64,000 nucleotides of DNA from Gordonia westfalica. Its GTDB lineage: Bacteria; Actinomycetota; Actinomycetes; Mycobacteriales; Mycobacteriaceae. The position numbers and the translations under genes are program-made. The stretch covers positions 2,666,001 through 2,730,000 of the forward strand of contig NZ_FNLM01000034.1 in the NCBI RefSeq assembly GCF_900105725.1, written 5' to 3'. Below the pieces are notes generated by a model. That model had not been told where the DNA came from and did no database searches. It saw only the letters and a program-made list of their open reading frames with translations. Position 1 is the stretch's first letter; each line of letters starts with the position of its first letter. Shown here piece by piece: positions 50,919-58,754 of this stretch.

Positions 50919-51841
50919 CGCAGTTCTCCTACCAGGGAACGGGTGTAGCCGAGCGGGTCCGCGGTGAACGCCTGCAGGTCGAATTCGATGGCGGCACGGT
51001 TGATCTCATAGGTTCCGGCCTCGAACGCGGTGACGACCTCGTCGTATCCCGACTCGTCGACCGGCGTGAACTTCACCAGGGTGGGCGCCGGCAACAGGAC
51101 CGGCGAGGAGGTGAATCCGGGACGGGTCATCGACAAGTCGACGACCGGCAGCGCCGACCGCCCGAGAAGCTGGAAACCGCCCGGCGATTCGACCGGGTAG
51201 ATGTTCATCTGGTTGCCGCCGTGCCCGACCGCGCGCGCCGGCGTCTGGGTCCGCGGGCTCAGGTACTTGGGCACCTGGATCTGCATCTCCTGCGGTACCA
51301 GCTGCACGCATTCGGCGTTGCCGGGGATGAAGTTGTTGAAGGTCGCGATGAACGGATGCGCCGAGTGCGCCGCGATCAGCTCGTCGGCGGAGTCGAAACC
51401 GTTGACCCGCGCCGTGAATTCGACATCGGTCTCCTCCGGTGACGGGTGCCGGTCACGGAAGCGCGCGGTCACCTCGTTCGTCCAGGGGTCGTTGTAGTAC
51501 ACCGGGATCTCGACGATCGTGGTGGCGATGGTGGGCGCGGAGCCGCCCCCACCGGAGTCGACGACCTTCTGATGCGCCGCGACGAGGGTCGGGATGAGGT
51601 CGCGGGGGTCGAGGTCCTCCGGGCGCACGCGGACCATGTAGCTGACGTGCGCCGGCACGATGTCGACGACGCCGTCGATGTCGAGCGAGACGATCGCGGC
51701 CACGATGGACTGCACCTGTAGTGCCACCGCGAGATCCATGGCCTCGGAGAGTTCGACGAAGACGAACTCGTCGCCGCCGAAGCTGAGCCGCGCACCGCCG
51801 GGGAGCGCGAAGTACTGGGGTGTCAGGGTCGCGGCGGTCAT
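50915..51841 (-). CDS. pxpB: 5-oxoprolinase subunit B (KipI-like)
   Basis: 308 residues, KipI/PxpB family with cyclophilin-like domains: GDEFVFVELSE, EIPVYYNDPWTNE, FIPGNAECVQLVPQEMQIQV, GHGGNQMNIYPVESPGGFQL. Binds ATP/substrate with PxpC. Longer than the usual B subunit of about 220 residues, with extra segments at both ends. Overlaps pxpA by four bases. Confidence 0.86.
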   Translation of the reverse strand: MTAATLTPQYFALPGGARLSFGGDEFVFVELSEAMDLAVALQVQSIVAAIVSLDIDGVVDIVPAHVSYMVRVRPEDLDPRDLIPTLVAAHQKVVDSGGGGSAPTIATTIVEIPVYYNDPWTNEVTARFRDRHPSPEETDVEFTARVNGFDSADELIAAHSAHPFIATFNNFIPGNAECVQLVPQEMQIQVPKYLSPRTQTPARAVGHGGNQMNIYPVESPGGFQLLGRSALPVVDLSMTRPGFTSSPVLLPAPTLVKFTPVDESGYDEVVTAFEAGTYEINRAAIEFDLQAFTADPLGYTRSLVGELR

Positions 51842-52608
51842 GCCGGCAGTCCTGCCCGGCGCTCGACGGGGTGTACCGCGACGCCCTCGGACTCGAGTCG
51901 ACGACGGACCGCAGCGGCAACCGCGACGGCGTTCGGCCGATCACCGTGGATACAGATCGACGTCACCGGCATGGCGATCGTCGCACCGCTGACGGTCTCG
52001 ACGGAACCGTGCGCCATCTGGAGCGCCCGCGTCGCGACCGCTTCCGGATCCTTCTCCGCCGGAACGGGTTCGATGACGTTGAAGCCGTTGTCGTCGAAGT
52101 CCAGGTCGGCGGCGTTCTCCGGGGTCACCGGGAGGCCGGCCCGCACCACCGCGTCCATGGCCGGACCCGGCGACATGACCAGCGGAATCCCGGTCTGCAC
52201 GCTCTGGATCGCGCGGGCCATGGCGACGGCCAGCTCCGCGTCGCGGACCGTCGTGCCCATCAGCGAGCCGTGCGGCTTCACGTGGGACAGCGTCACCCCC
52301 TCGTCCGCGGCGATCGCCGCGAGCGCACCCACCTGGTACAGCACGTAGTCGACGGTGTCGGTCAGCTTCGCCGGGATCGCCCGTCGGCCGAAGCCCAGCA
52401 GGTCCGGATAGCCGGGATGCGCGCCGATCGCACAGTCGGCGTCGCGCGCACCCACCACGGCCTTGCGCATGTTGACCGGGTCACCGGCGTGATAGCCGCA
52501 AGCGATGTTGACCGTCGAGACGACATCGAAGAGCTCCTCGTCGTTCCCGAGCTTCCACCGACCGAAGCTCTCCCCGGCGTCGGCATTGAGATCGATCGAC
52601 AGTGTCAT
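51838..52608 (-). CDS. pxpA: 5-oxoprolinase subunit A (LamB/YcsF family)
   Basis: 256 residues: SIDLNADAGESFGRW at the start, NIACGYHAGDP, GAHPGYPDLLGFGRR, SHVKPHGSLM, SICIHGDRPNAVAVA. Subunit A of ATP-dependent 5-oxoprolinase; homologues with other partners act on related lactams. First gene of the pxpABC-accBC block; AGGAA precedes the ATG. Confidence 0.92.
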   Translation of the reverse strand: MTLSIDLNADAGESFGRWKLGNDEELFDVVSTVNIACGYHAGDPVNMRKAVVGARDADCAIGAHPGYPDLLGFGRRAIPAKLTDTVDYVLYQVGALAAIAADEGVTLSHVKPHGSLMGTTVRDAELAVAMARAIQSVQTGIPLVMSPGPAMDAVVRAGLPVTPENAADLDFDDNGFNVIEPVPAEKDPEAVATRALQMAHGSVETVSGATIAMPVTSICIHGDRPNAVAVAAAVRRRLESEGVAVHPVERRAGLPA

Positions 52609-52661
52609 CACAGGTTCCTATCTGGGTGTCGTACAGGGGTTTCGGAGGTTCTCGATTGTTC

Positions 52662-52700
52662 GGGTGTGGGTCGACGATGGGGGACCGTCGACCCACACCC
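52662..52700 (-). other. Strong hairpin between the binding-protein gene and pxpA
   Basis: Perfect 15-bp stem GGGTGTGGGTCGACG / CGTCGACCCACACCC with a nine-base loop. No T tract follows on the minus strand, so it is more likely a 3'-stabiliser of the upstream binding-protein message or a partial terminator. Confidence 0.6.
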
Positions 52701-52779
52701 CGGCCGAATCGGCCGTGCTGCACGCCGGGGACGGGAAGTCCCAGGGGGGGAGGAACTCCCGCCGCCCGACGTGCGGGTC

Positions 52780-54012
52780 CTACTTCTGGACGCAGCCGTT
52801 CAGGCCCTTGGGGGTCTGGCCGACCTCGACCGGGCCGGGGGTCCAGCCCTCGTCGCAGGCGCCGCGGGTGTAGATGCGACGGCTCTCCGGCTGGGCGAAC
52901 TCGTTCATGTCCGGCAGAGGCTGCACGGTCGGGAACGCGTCACCGGTGCGGGCCGCGTCGATCGTGGCCTCCGGCAACAGGTCCTGGTTGAAGATGATGG
53001 TGACGAAGCTGTCGTCGACGCCCTTGAAGTAGTTGCAGCCGTCCTCGAAGGTGGTGCCCGGGCATTCCTTCGCGGTCTCGGTGGTGGTCCACGGCATGGG
53101 CATCTCGATGTTGTTCGGCACGCCCTCGGCGCCGTTCTCGAGGATGTGGAGGCCGACCTTCATGGCCACGGCGCCCTGTGCGGGTGCCGAACCGGAGGCG
53201 ACGCCGGGCCAGCCCGCGCCGAGTTCCTTCACGAAGTAGTTGCTCGACTCACCGGTGACCGGGACACGCTTGCCCGCGGCCTGCAGTGCCTTCACCACGC
53301 CGGCCTCGCCGTCCTGCGACCACACGCCGTCGACGTCGGGATGCGCGGCGAGCGCCTTGGCCGTCTGCTGCTGGCTGACCGAGGAGTTCCAGTCACCGTG
53401 GTATTCGGAGATGACCTGGATGCCCGGGTACCGGTTGAACACGGCTTTGGCGGTCTCGTAGTGGACGGTGTCGGTGGCGGTGCCGGCGACGCCGCGGTTC
53501 ATGAAGATCTTGCCCTTGCCGTCGAGCATGTCGACGAGCGCCTCGGCGGTCTGCGCACCGAAGAACGGCTTGGTCTTGTCGTCGACGCGTGGGCCGGTGA
53601 TGAACGCGACGTTGTAGGCGCACGGCGCGTTGACCGTCGAGTCGTAGAAGACGAAGGTCACACCCTGTGCGCAGCCCTGTGCGACAACCGGATCCAGCGC
53701 GGTCGGCGACAGCGGGTAGGACACGATGAGCTTGGCGCCCGAAGAGATCATCGACTGGATGTCGGAGATCTGCTTCTGGACGTCGGTGCCCGAGATCTGC
53801 TTCTGGACCGTGTACTTCTCGGCGTACTCCGGCGAGGTCGCCACGGCCATCGCCAGGTTGGCGGCCTCGTCCTGCCAGTTGTTGCCGCTGTAGGAGAGGT
53901 TCAGGAACACCTTCTCCTTGCCGCCGTCGTCGCCACCACCACAGGCGGCGACGCCGAAGCACGTCAGCGCAGCCACGGCGGCTGCTGCCACCTTCCGCAT
54001 GTGCAACTTCAT
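52780..54012 (-). CDS. ABC transporter substrate-binding lipoprotein (CUT2 / ribose-type family)
   Basis: 410 residues. Lipobox GVAAC (Cys 24) behind a short signal, then a type I periplasmic-binding fold (VFLNLSYSGNNWQDEAANLA, DIQSMISSGAKLIVSYPLSP, DGVWSQDGEAGVVKALQAAG). Fold and neighbours are those of sugar importers of the ribose type, but the operon context (5-oxoprolinase) suggests another small solute, perhaps a lactam or an amino-sugar/alcohol. Six Cys in the C-terminal half could form disulfides. ATG at 54012 chosen as it begins the signal peptide. Confidence 0.82.
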   Translation of the reverse strand: MKLHMRKVAAAAVAALTCFGVAACGGGDDGGKEKVFLNLSYSGNNWQDEAANLAMAVATSPEYAEKYTVQKQISGTDVQKQISDIQSMISSGAKLIVSYPLSPTALDPVVAQGCAQGVTFVFYDSTVNAPCAYNVAFITGPRVDDKTKPFFGAQTAEALVDMLDGKGKIFMNRGVAGTATDTVHYETAKAVFNRYPGIQVISEYHGDWNSSVSQQQTAKALAAHPDVDGVWSQDGEAGVVKALQAAGKRVPVTGESSNYFVKELGAGWPGVASGSAPAQGAVAMKVGLHILENGAEGVPNNIEMPMPWTTTETAKECPGTTFEDGCNYFKGVDDSFVTIIFNQDLLPEATIDAARTGDAFPTVQPLPDMNEFAQPESRRIYTRGACDEGWTPGPVEVGQTPKGLNGCVQK

Positions 54013-54055
54013 CGTTCTTCTTTCTCTCGATGGGTATTTGTTTGGCTCGCTCGCT

Positions 54056-54197
54056 TGAGGTGCGAGGAGAAGCGCGACCCTCCCGCTCCCTGAGGTGCGA
54101 GGAGAAGCGCGACCCTCCCGCTCCCTGAGGTGCGAGGAGAAGCGCGACCCTCCCGCTCCCTGAGGTGCGAGGAGCGAGAGCGACGAGCCTCGAAGGG
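54056..54197 (-). repeat. Three 35-bp direct repeats and a terminal dispersed element
   Basis: TGAGGTGCGAGGAGAAGCGC plus GACCCTCCCGCTCCC is repeated three times without spacers (54056-54160), followed by TGAGGTGCGAGGAGCGAGAG with CGACGAGCCTCGAAGG (54161-54196). The last unit is the same element that lies in the Mce-associated gene at 11973-12010. The array fills the 203-base gap between the binding-protein and permease genes of the ABC operon. Confidence 0.88.
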
Positions 54198-54215
54198 CCG
54201 CCTGCCGAGAACCTC

Positions 54216-55187
54216 TCAGCGCCGACCGGACTGGAACACCCGGTTTCCGAGCAGCGCGGCGATGATGATCAGGCCGTAGAGCACCTGCTTCCACCCCTCG
54301 GCGAGTCCGGCGGCGCTGATGTCGGTGCCCAGCAACGTGATCAGGATCGCGCCGCCGACGGTGCCGATGAACGAGCCCGCCCCGCCCCGGATCGACGAAC
54401 CGCCGACGACGACGGCCGTGATGCTCGGCAGCAGCCAGCTGTTGCCGATGCTCAGGTCGGCGCCCGACGAGTAGCCGAGGAGCGCGATGCCGGCGAGGCC
54501 GTAGGCGATGGCCGCGACCGCGTAGGTCATCACGTAGGTGCGGATCACCGGGATGCCCGACAGCTTTGCGGCCGTGGGGCTTCCGCCGACCGCGAAGGCC
54601 CGGCGGCCGAGCACCGAACGGTGCTGGATCGCCCACCCGAGCACGCAGACGACGAGAAGCATCCAGATGGGGGTGCTGATGCCGAGGATCGACGAGTCGC
54701 CGAACCACGACGACAGCTGGGTCGGCGACTGCTGGGCCGGGGCACCGCGACTCACACCGAGCAGCAGGGCTGCGACGATCGAGCCCGTCGCGAGCGTCAC
54801 GATGAAGGCGGGGAATCCGGCCTTGCCGACCAGCAGGCCGTTGACCACACCGACCACGGCACAGCCGAGCAGGGTGAGCAGGATCGCCACCGGGAGCGGC
54901 ATCCCGTCGGAGACAAGTCTTCCGGTCAGGTAGGCGCCCAGGGTGACGACGGTGGCGAGCGAGAGGTCGATACCGCCGGTGAGGATCACCAGACCCTGGC
55001 CGAAGGCGACCAGGACGAGGAACAGGCTCAGGACCAGGGTGCCGTCGACCAGCGACCAGGACGGGAAGTTCTCACTGGCCAGGCGGGACAGCGGGATCGC
55101 CGCCAACAGCAGCACCCACACGATGGCGGTCTGGCTGCGCAGCCGCTCCTTGACGGGCGAACCCGCGCTCGCGATCGTTGCGACCAT
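54216..55187 (-). CDS. ABC transporter permease, ribose-type (second)
   Basis: 323 residues, about nine helices with the RbsC-family motifs LVILTGGIDLSLATVVTLGAY, GRRAFAVGGSPTAAKLSGIP and a GSSIRGGAGSFIGTVGGAIL loop. Inner-membrane subunit of the CUT2-type importer. ATG at 55187 behind AAAGGAGG; overlaps the preceding permease gene by one base. Confidence 0.88.
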   Translation of the reverse strand: MVATIASAGSPVKERLRSQTAIVWVLLLAAIPLSRLASENFPSWSLVDGTLVLSLFLVLVAFGQGLVILTGGIDLSLATVVTLGAYLTGRLVSDGMPLPVAILLTLLGCAVVGVVNGLLVGKAGFPAFIVTLATGSIVAALLLGVSRGAPAQQSPTQLSSWFGDSSILGISTPIWMLLVVCVLGWAIQHRSVLGRRAFAVGGSPTAAKLSGIPVIRTYVMTYAVAAIAYGLAGIALLGYSSGADLSIGNSWLLPSITAVVVGGSSIRGGAGSFIGTVGGAILITLLGTDISAAGLAEGWKQVLYGLIIIAALLGNRVFQSGRR

Positions 55188-56269
55188 CAGCTCCGCACCT
55201 CCTTTCGGGTGCCGGCGCCGGCGAGGGCAGGCTCGGCTGCGTCGTCGGTCACCGGATCTGTGTGGACGTTCGGTCCGGCCTCGGTCGTCCCGGGTGAGAC
55301 CGACACCGGACGCCGGCGGGTGGTCAGGAAGCGGGCCGTCAGCGGGATCGCGAGGGCCAGGATGATGACGATGCCCTGGCATGCGCCGACCCAGAAGTCC
55401 TCGACACCGAGACCGAAGAGCACCTTCGGAATGGCCATGAGGGTCGCGGCTCCGAACATCGCGGCGATGACGCTGCCGCGCCCGCCCTTGAAGCTGACCA
55501 GGCCCAACGCCATGGCGGCGAAGGCGGTCAACTGGAAAGGCGTACCCGCCGAGGGGTTTCCGGTTGCGGTGGTCCCGGCGAGCATCGCACCGGCCAGGCC
55601 GTACAGCAGACCGGCGAGGACCCAGGCGCTGAACTCTGCCCCGCGCACCGGTACACCCGAGAGCCGGGTGGCCTCACGATCGCCACCGAGGGCGACGACC
55701 GCGACACCGGTGCGGGTGTTGCGGAAGATCAGCCATCCGATCGCCACCACGAGGAGGATGATGAGCGCCATCGGGATGGTGCCACCCACGCTCTTCTGGA
55801 CGAAAGTCGTGAAGTCGGTCGGGATGGTGCCGCCCGGTGCGGGCAGCACGACCAGCGCCAGACCGGTGAGCACGATGTGGACGCCGAGGCTGACCGCCAG
55901 CGACTGCAACCCGAAGAACACGACGAGCAGACCGTTGACCGCTCCGGACACCATCCCGATGCCCAGGACGAGCGCGACGATCAACCACGGCGACGAGGCG
56001 CCGGACATCTGGGTTGCGCAGACGACGTTGGTCAGCGAGATGACGCCCGCCACCGACAGATCGAAGCCGCCGGTGAGCAACACGACCGTGGTGCCGGCGG
56101 CGGCGAGCGCCAGCGGCGCCACGAGCGCCATGAAGTTCCCGAACGAATAGCTGGTGCCCTCTTGCGGCGACACCATGAGCAGGACGCCGTAGACCACGGC
56201 GAAGATCCCCACTGCGGGGAGGGTGACCGACCAGCGGCCCCACAATTGCTTCAGCACATCGGTGTTCAT
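55187..56269 (-). CDS. ABC transporter permease, ribose-type (first)
   Basis: 360 residues, RbsC family: VVLLTGGFDLSVAGVISLTN, GVAVVALGGDREATRLSGVP, KGGRGSVIAAMFGAATLM, with a polar C-terminal tail of about 40 residues. Forms a heterodimer with the second permease. ATG overlaps the ATPase stop by four bases (ATGA). Confidence 0.88.
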   Translation of the reverse strand: MNTDVLKQLWGRWSVTLPAVGIFAVVYGVLLMVSPQEGTSYSFGNFMALVAPLALAAAGTTVVLLTGGFDLSVAGVISLTNVVCATQMSGASSPWLIVALVLGIGMVSGAVNGLLVVFFGLQSLAVSLGVHIVLTGLALVVLPAPGGTIPTDFTTFVQKSVGGTIPMALIILLVVAIGWLIFRNTRTGVAVVALGGDREATRLSGVPVRGAEFSAWVLAGLLYGLAGAMLAGTTATGNPSAGTPFQLTAFAAMALGLVSFKGGRGSVIAAMFGAATLMAIPKVLFGLGVEDFWVGACQGIVIILALAIPLTARFLTTRRRPVSVSPGTTEAGPNVHTDPVTDDAAEPALAGAGTRKEVRS

Positions 56270-57771
56270 GCCGATTCCTTCTCTGCGTCCGACCCCGGGT
56301 CTCTCACCGGGTCTTTCCAGGCCAGCGCGGCGCTCATCACCGCGGTCTCGCTGATCTCGTCTCCCACCAGCTCGCTGACGATGCGGCCGCCGGCGACGAC
56401 GTAGACGCGGTCGCACAGGCCGACGAGTTCGGGGATCTCGGTCGAGTACAAGAGGACACCGCGTCCGCGGTTGGCGAACTCCCTTGTCATCTCGTAGATC
56501 TCGAACTTGGTCGCCGCGTCGACACCACGGGTGGGATCGAACAACAGCAGACAGGCGGGATCACGGGCGACCGCCCGACCGAAGATGACCTTCTGCTGGT
56601 TGCCGCCCGACAGCGTCGAGATCTGCTTGGCGAGCATCGGTTCGGGGAGGTTCACACGTTGCGCGGCCTCGAGTGCGACCGACTGCTCGCGCGACCGGTT
56701 GATGAGCGGGCCGGCCGAGAACGCGCCCATGCTCGCCACGGTCAGGTTGAACTCGGAGGTCATCTCGGCGAACAGCGCCTCGGTCTTGCGTTCCTCCGGG
56801 ACGAGCGAGGTCGAGACCGCGGCGTCACCGCGGTCGATGTCGATCGAGCCGCCGAGAGTGCGGACCTGCCCGTGCAGGGCATACACCAGGTCCTTCTGCC
56901 CCTGCCCCTCGAGGCCCGCGAGTCCGACGATCTCACCGCGCCGCACCGTCAGGTCCGCTTCGCGCAGACGATCGCCCGCGGCAAGGGTTTTCACCGCCAC
57001 CACGACGTCGGCCGCCTCGGGTCCGGCGTGCCTGGCCGGGAAGCTCTGCTCGAAGGAGCGGCCGATCATCATCTCCACGAGTTCGGTCTCGTTGACCGAT
57101 CCGCGTTCGAAGGTGCCGACGGTGCGCCCGCTTCGCAGGACGGTCCCGCGATCGCAGATCTCCTCGATCTCCGGGAGTTTGTGGCTGATGTAGATGACCG
57201 CGGTCCCGTCGGCGGCCATTCGTCGCACCGCGTCGAAGAGCCAATCGGTGTCGGGCAGTGCGCCCGTCGGCTCGTCGAGGACGAGCAGTTTGGGGTCCCG
57301 CGCCATCGCGGCGACGATCTCCACCCGCTGGCGGGTGGCGAGATCGGCGTCGGCGATCAGCAGGGCCGGATCGACGGATTCCAAGCGGAACCGCGAGAGG
57401 ATCTCGCTCGCCCGGTCACGCATCTTCGCGCGACTGACGAGCCCCGACCATCCGCGCGGGAGATTCGGCCAGCACAGCTTGGTCGCCACATCGACGTTCC
57501 CCGGCGAGCTGAGCTCCTGGTACGCGATCCCCAGGCCCGCAGCGCGCGAGGCCTGCGGACGCCCGAGTTCCAGTGTCGCACCGTCGATGCTGACGCTGCC
57601 GGCGTCCGGTGTGACGACACCGGCGAGCACCTTCATCAGAGTGGACTTGCCCGCACCGTTCTCACCGAGAAGCCCGTGCACCTCCCCCTGCGCGAGGGAG
57701 AGATCGACACCGGCGAGAGCCCGCGTCGCGCCGAAGGACTTCTCGACCCCCTCGATCTTGATGTATCCCAT
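56266..57771 (-). CDS. ABC transporter ATPase with two nucleotide-binding domains (RbsA-like)
   Basis: 501 residues. First domain: Walker A GENGAGKST, Walker B KLLVLDEPTGALPD; its signature motif is degenerate (LATRQRVEIVAAMARDP). Second domain: Walker A degenerate (GLEGQGQKDL), signature LSGGNQQKVIFGRAVARDP intact. This complementary pattern is normal for RbsA/MglA proteins. First gene of the operon; ATG at 57771 behind GAGGATCG. Confidence 0.88.
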   Translation of the reverse strand: MGYIKIEGVEKSFGATRALAGVDLSLAQGEVHGLLGENGAGKSTLMKVLAGVVTPDAGSVSIDGATLELGRPQASRAAGLGIAYQELSSPGNVDVATKLCWPNLPRGWSGLVSRAKMRDRASEILSRFRLESVDPALLIADADLATRQRVEIVAAMARDPKLLVLDEPTGALPDTDWLFDAVRRMAADGTAVIYISHKLPEIEEICDRGTVLRSGRTVGTFERGSVNETELVEMMIGRSFEQSFPARHAGPEAADVVVAVKTLAAGDRLREADLTVRRGEIVGLAGLEGQGQKDLVYALHGQVRTLGGSIDIDRGDAAVSTSLVPEERKTEALFAEMTSEFNLTVASMGAFSAGPLINRSREQSVALEAAQRVNLPEPMLAKQISTLSGGNQQKVIFGRAVARDPACLLLFDPTRGVDAATKFEIYEMTREFANRGRGVLLYSTEIPELVGLCDRVYVVAGGRIVSELVGDEISETAVMSAALAWKDPVRDPGSDAEKESA

Positions 57772-57822
57772 TCGATCCTCACACTCTGTCATGCCGGACA
57801 ACCCCATTGCTGAACTGTCTTT

Positions 57823-57833
57823 CTGTTGAACAG
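57823..57833 (-). promoter_or_regulatory. Candidate GntR operator at the ABC-pxp operon
   Basis: CTGTTGAACAG, palindromic around the central G, 52 bases before the ATPase start. Confidence 0.65.
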
Positions 57834-57950
57834 TGAATCAGCGAATGTTTTCTCCCGCGTACTTTTCATGTTTCTGCCGTGTTACGAGATTGCCGTCACC
57901 CCGTGGTCGAGCTCAGCTCGGCCACTCCCGCGCCGCGATCCACCGCCCCA

Positions 57951-57973
57951 CTGTTGAACAATTCGGATATCTT
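57951..57973 (+). promoter_or_regulatory. Candidate GntR operator and leaderless promoter of the gntR gene
   Basis: CTGTTGAACAA (57951-57961) differs from the other copies in one base. TATCTT (57968-57973) lies six bases before the ATG at 57980, giving a leaderless transcript. The operator would lie between the -35 and -10 elements, as for autorepression. Confidence 0.6.
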
Positions 57974-57979
57974 AGCGGC

Positions 57980-58675
57980 ATGGATCTCTCAGACTTCGTG
58001 ACGCTACAACGCACCACGACGCCCCAGCAGGTCGCCGACGGACTCCAGGACATGATCCTCAAGGGCGCACTGCTTCCCGGCGATCGCATCAACGAGAGCA
58101 CCCTGTCCCGCGACCTCGGGATCTCCCGCAACACGATGCGCGAGGCGGTACGCCTGCTCGAGGCCACCGGACTCCTCCGACCCCACCCCCGTCGCGGGAT
58201 GCAGGTCTGGGATCCGACCGACGAGGAGATCCTCGACCTCTTCGCCGCACGGTTCCACCTCGAGACCCTGGGCGCCCGCCAGGTCGCCGGCGACGTGGAC
58301 CTCACCGGAGTGCGCAAGGCATTCGACGAGTTCGCCGCCGTCCTCGAGAAACACGATCCCGACCTCATCGTCGAGAAGGACCTCAAGGTCCACCAGTCGG
58401 TGGTTGCACTGCTGGACAACGCTTTTCTCGCCTCGGTCTTCGAACAGCTGCTCCGCCAGATCCGCTTCTTCGCGTTCCTGCTGTCGATCGAGGAGCGCGA
58501 GTACGAGGACCACGACAAGCTGCGCGCCGAACACGAGGCGATCGTCAAGGCCCTCGAGTCCCGGAATGCCGAACGCGCCGCCGAGGTCGTCGGCGACACC
58601 GTCCTCCTCACCCGCGACGAGGTCCGCGAGGCCATCCGCAAGCGCCGCGCCCGGGAGAGTTCCGCGGGTAGGTGA
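57980..58675 (+). CDS. GntR-family (FCD/FadR-type) regulator
   Basis: 231 residues. N-terminal winged helix (QVADGLQDMILKGALLPGDR, STLSRDLGISRNTMREAVRLLEATGLLRPHPRRG), C-terminal all-helical FCD-like ligand domain (ARFHLETLGARQV, DLKVHQSVVALLDNAF, HEAIVKALESRNAERAAEVV). Likely ligand is an acid or amino acid. Shared palindromes indicate that it controls the divergent ABC-pxp-acc operon, itself and the aldH-kinase-phospho-lyase operon. Confidence 0.87.
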   Translation: MDLSDFVTLQRTTTPQQVADGLQDMILKGALLPGDRINESTLSRDLGISRNTMREAVRLLEATGLLRPHPRRGMQVWDPTDEEILDLFAARFHLETLGARQVAGDVDLTGVRKAFDEFAAVLEKHDPDLIVEKDLKVHQSVVALLDNAFLASVFEQLLRQIRFFAFLLSIEEREYEDHDKLRAEHEAIVKALESRNAERAAEVVGDTVLLTRDEVREAIRKRRARESSAGR

Positions 58676-58716
58676 GGCCGGCGGGATCGCCGCCACCAGG
58701 GTAACCCTCGGACCTA

Positions 58717-58745
58717 CTCGGCCGGCGGGATCGCCGCCGGCCGAG
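58717..58745. terminator. Bidirectional terminator between gntR and the PLP-enzyme gene
   Basis: 12-bp perfect stem CTCGGCCGGCGG / CCGCCGGCCGAG with a five-base loop between two convergent genes. No clear T tract, but the position fits. Confidence 0.6.
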
Positions 58746-58754
58746 CCGCCCCTC

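Noticed and set aside
54056..54160. CRISPR-like direct repeats
   Set aside because: The 35-base units follow each other without spacers and there are no cas genes.
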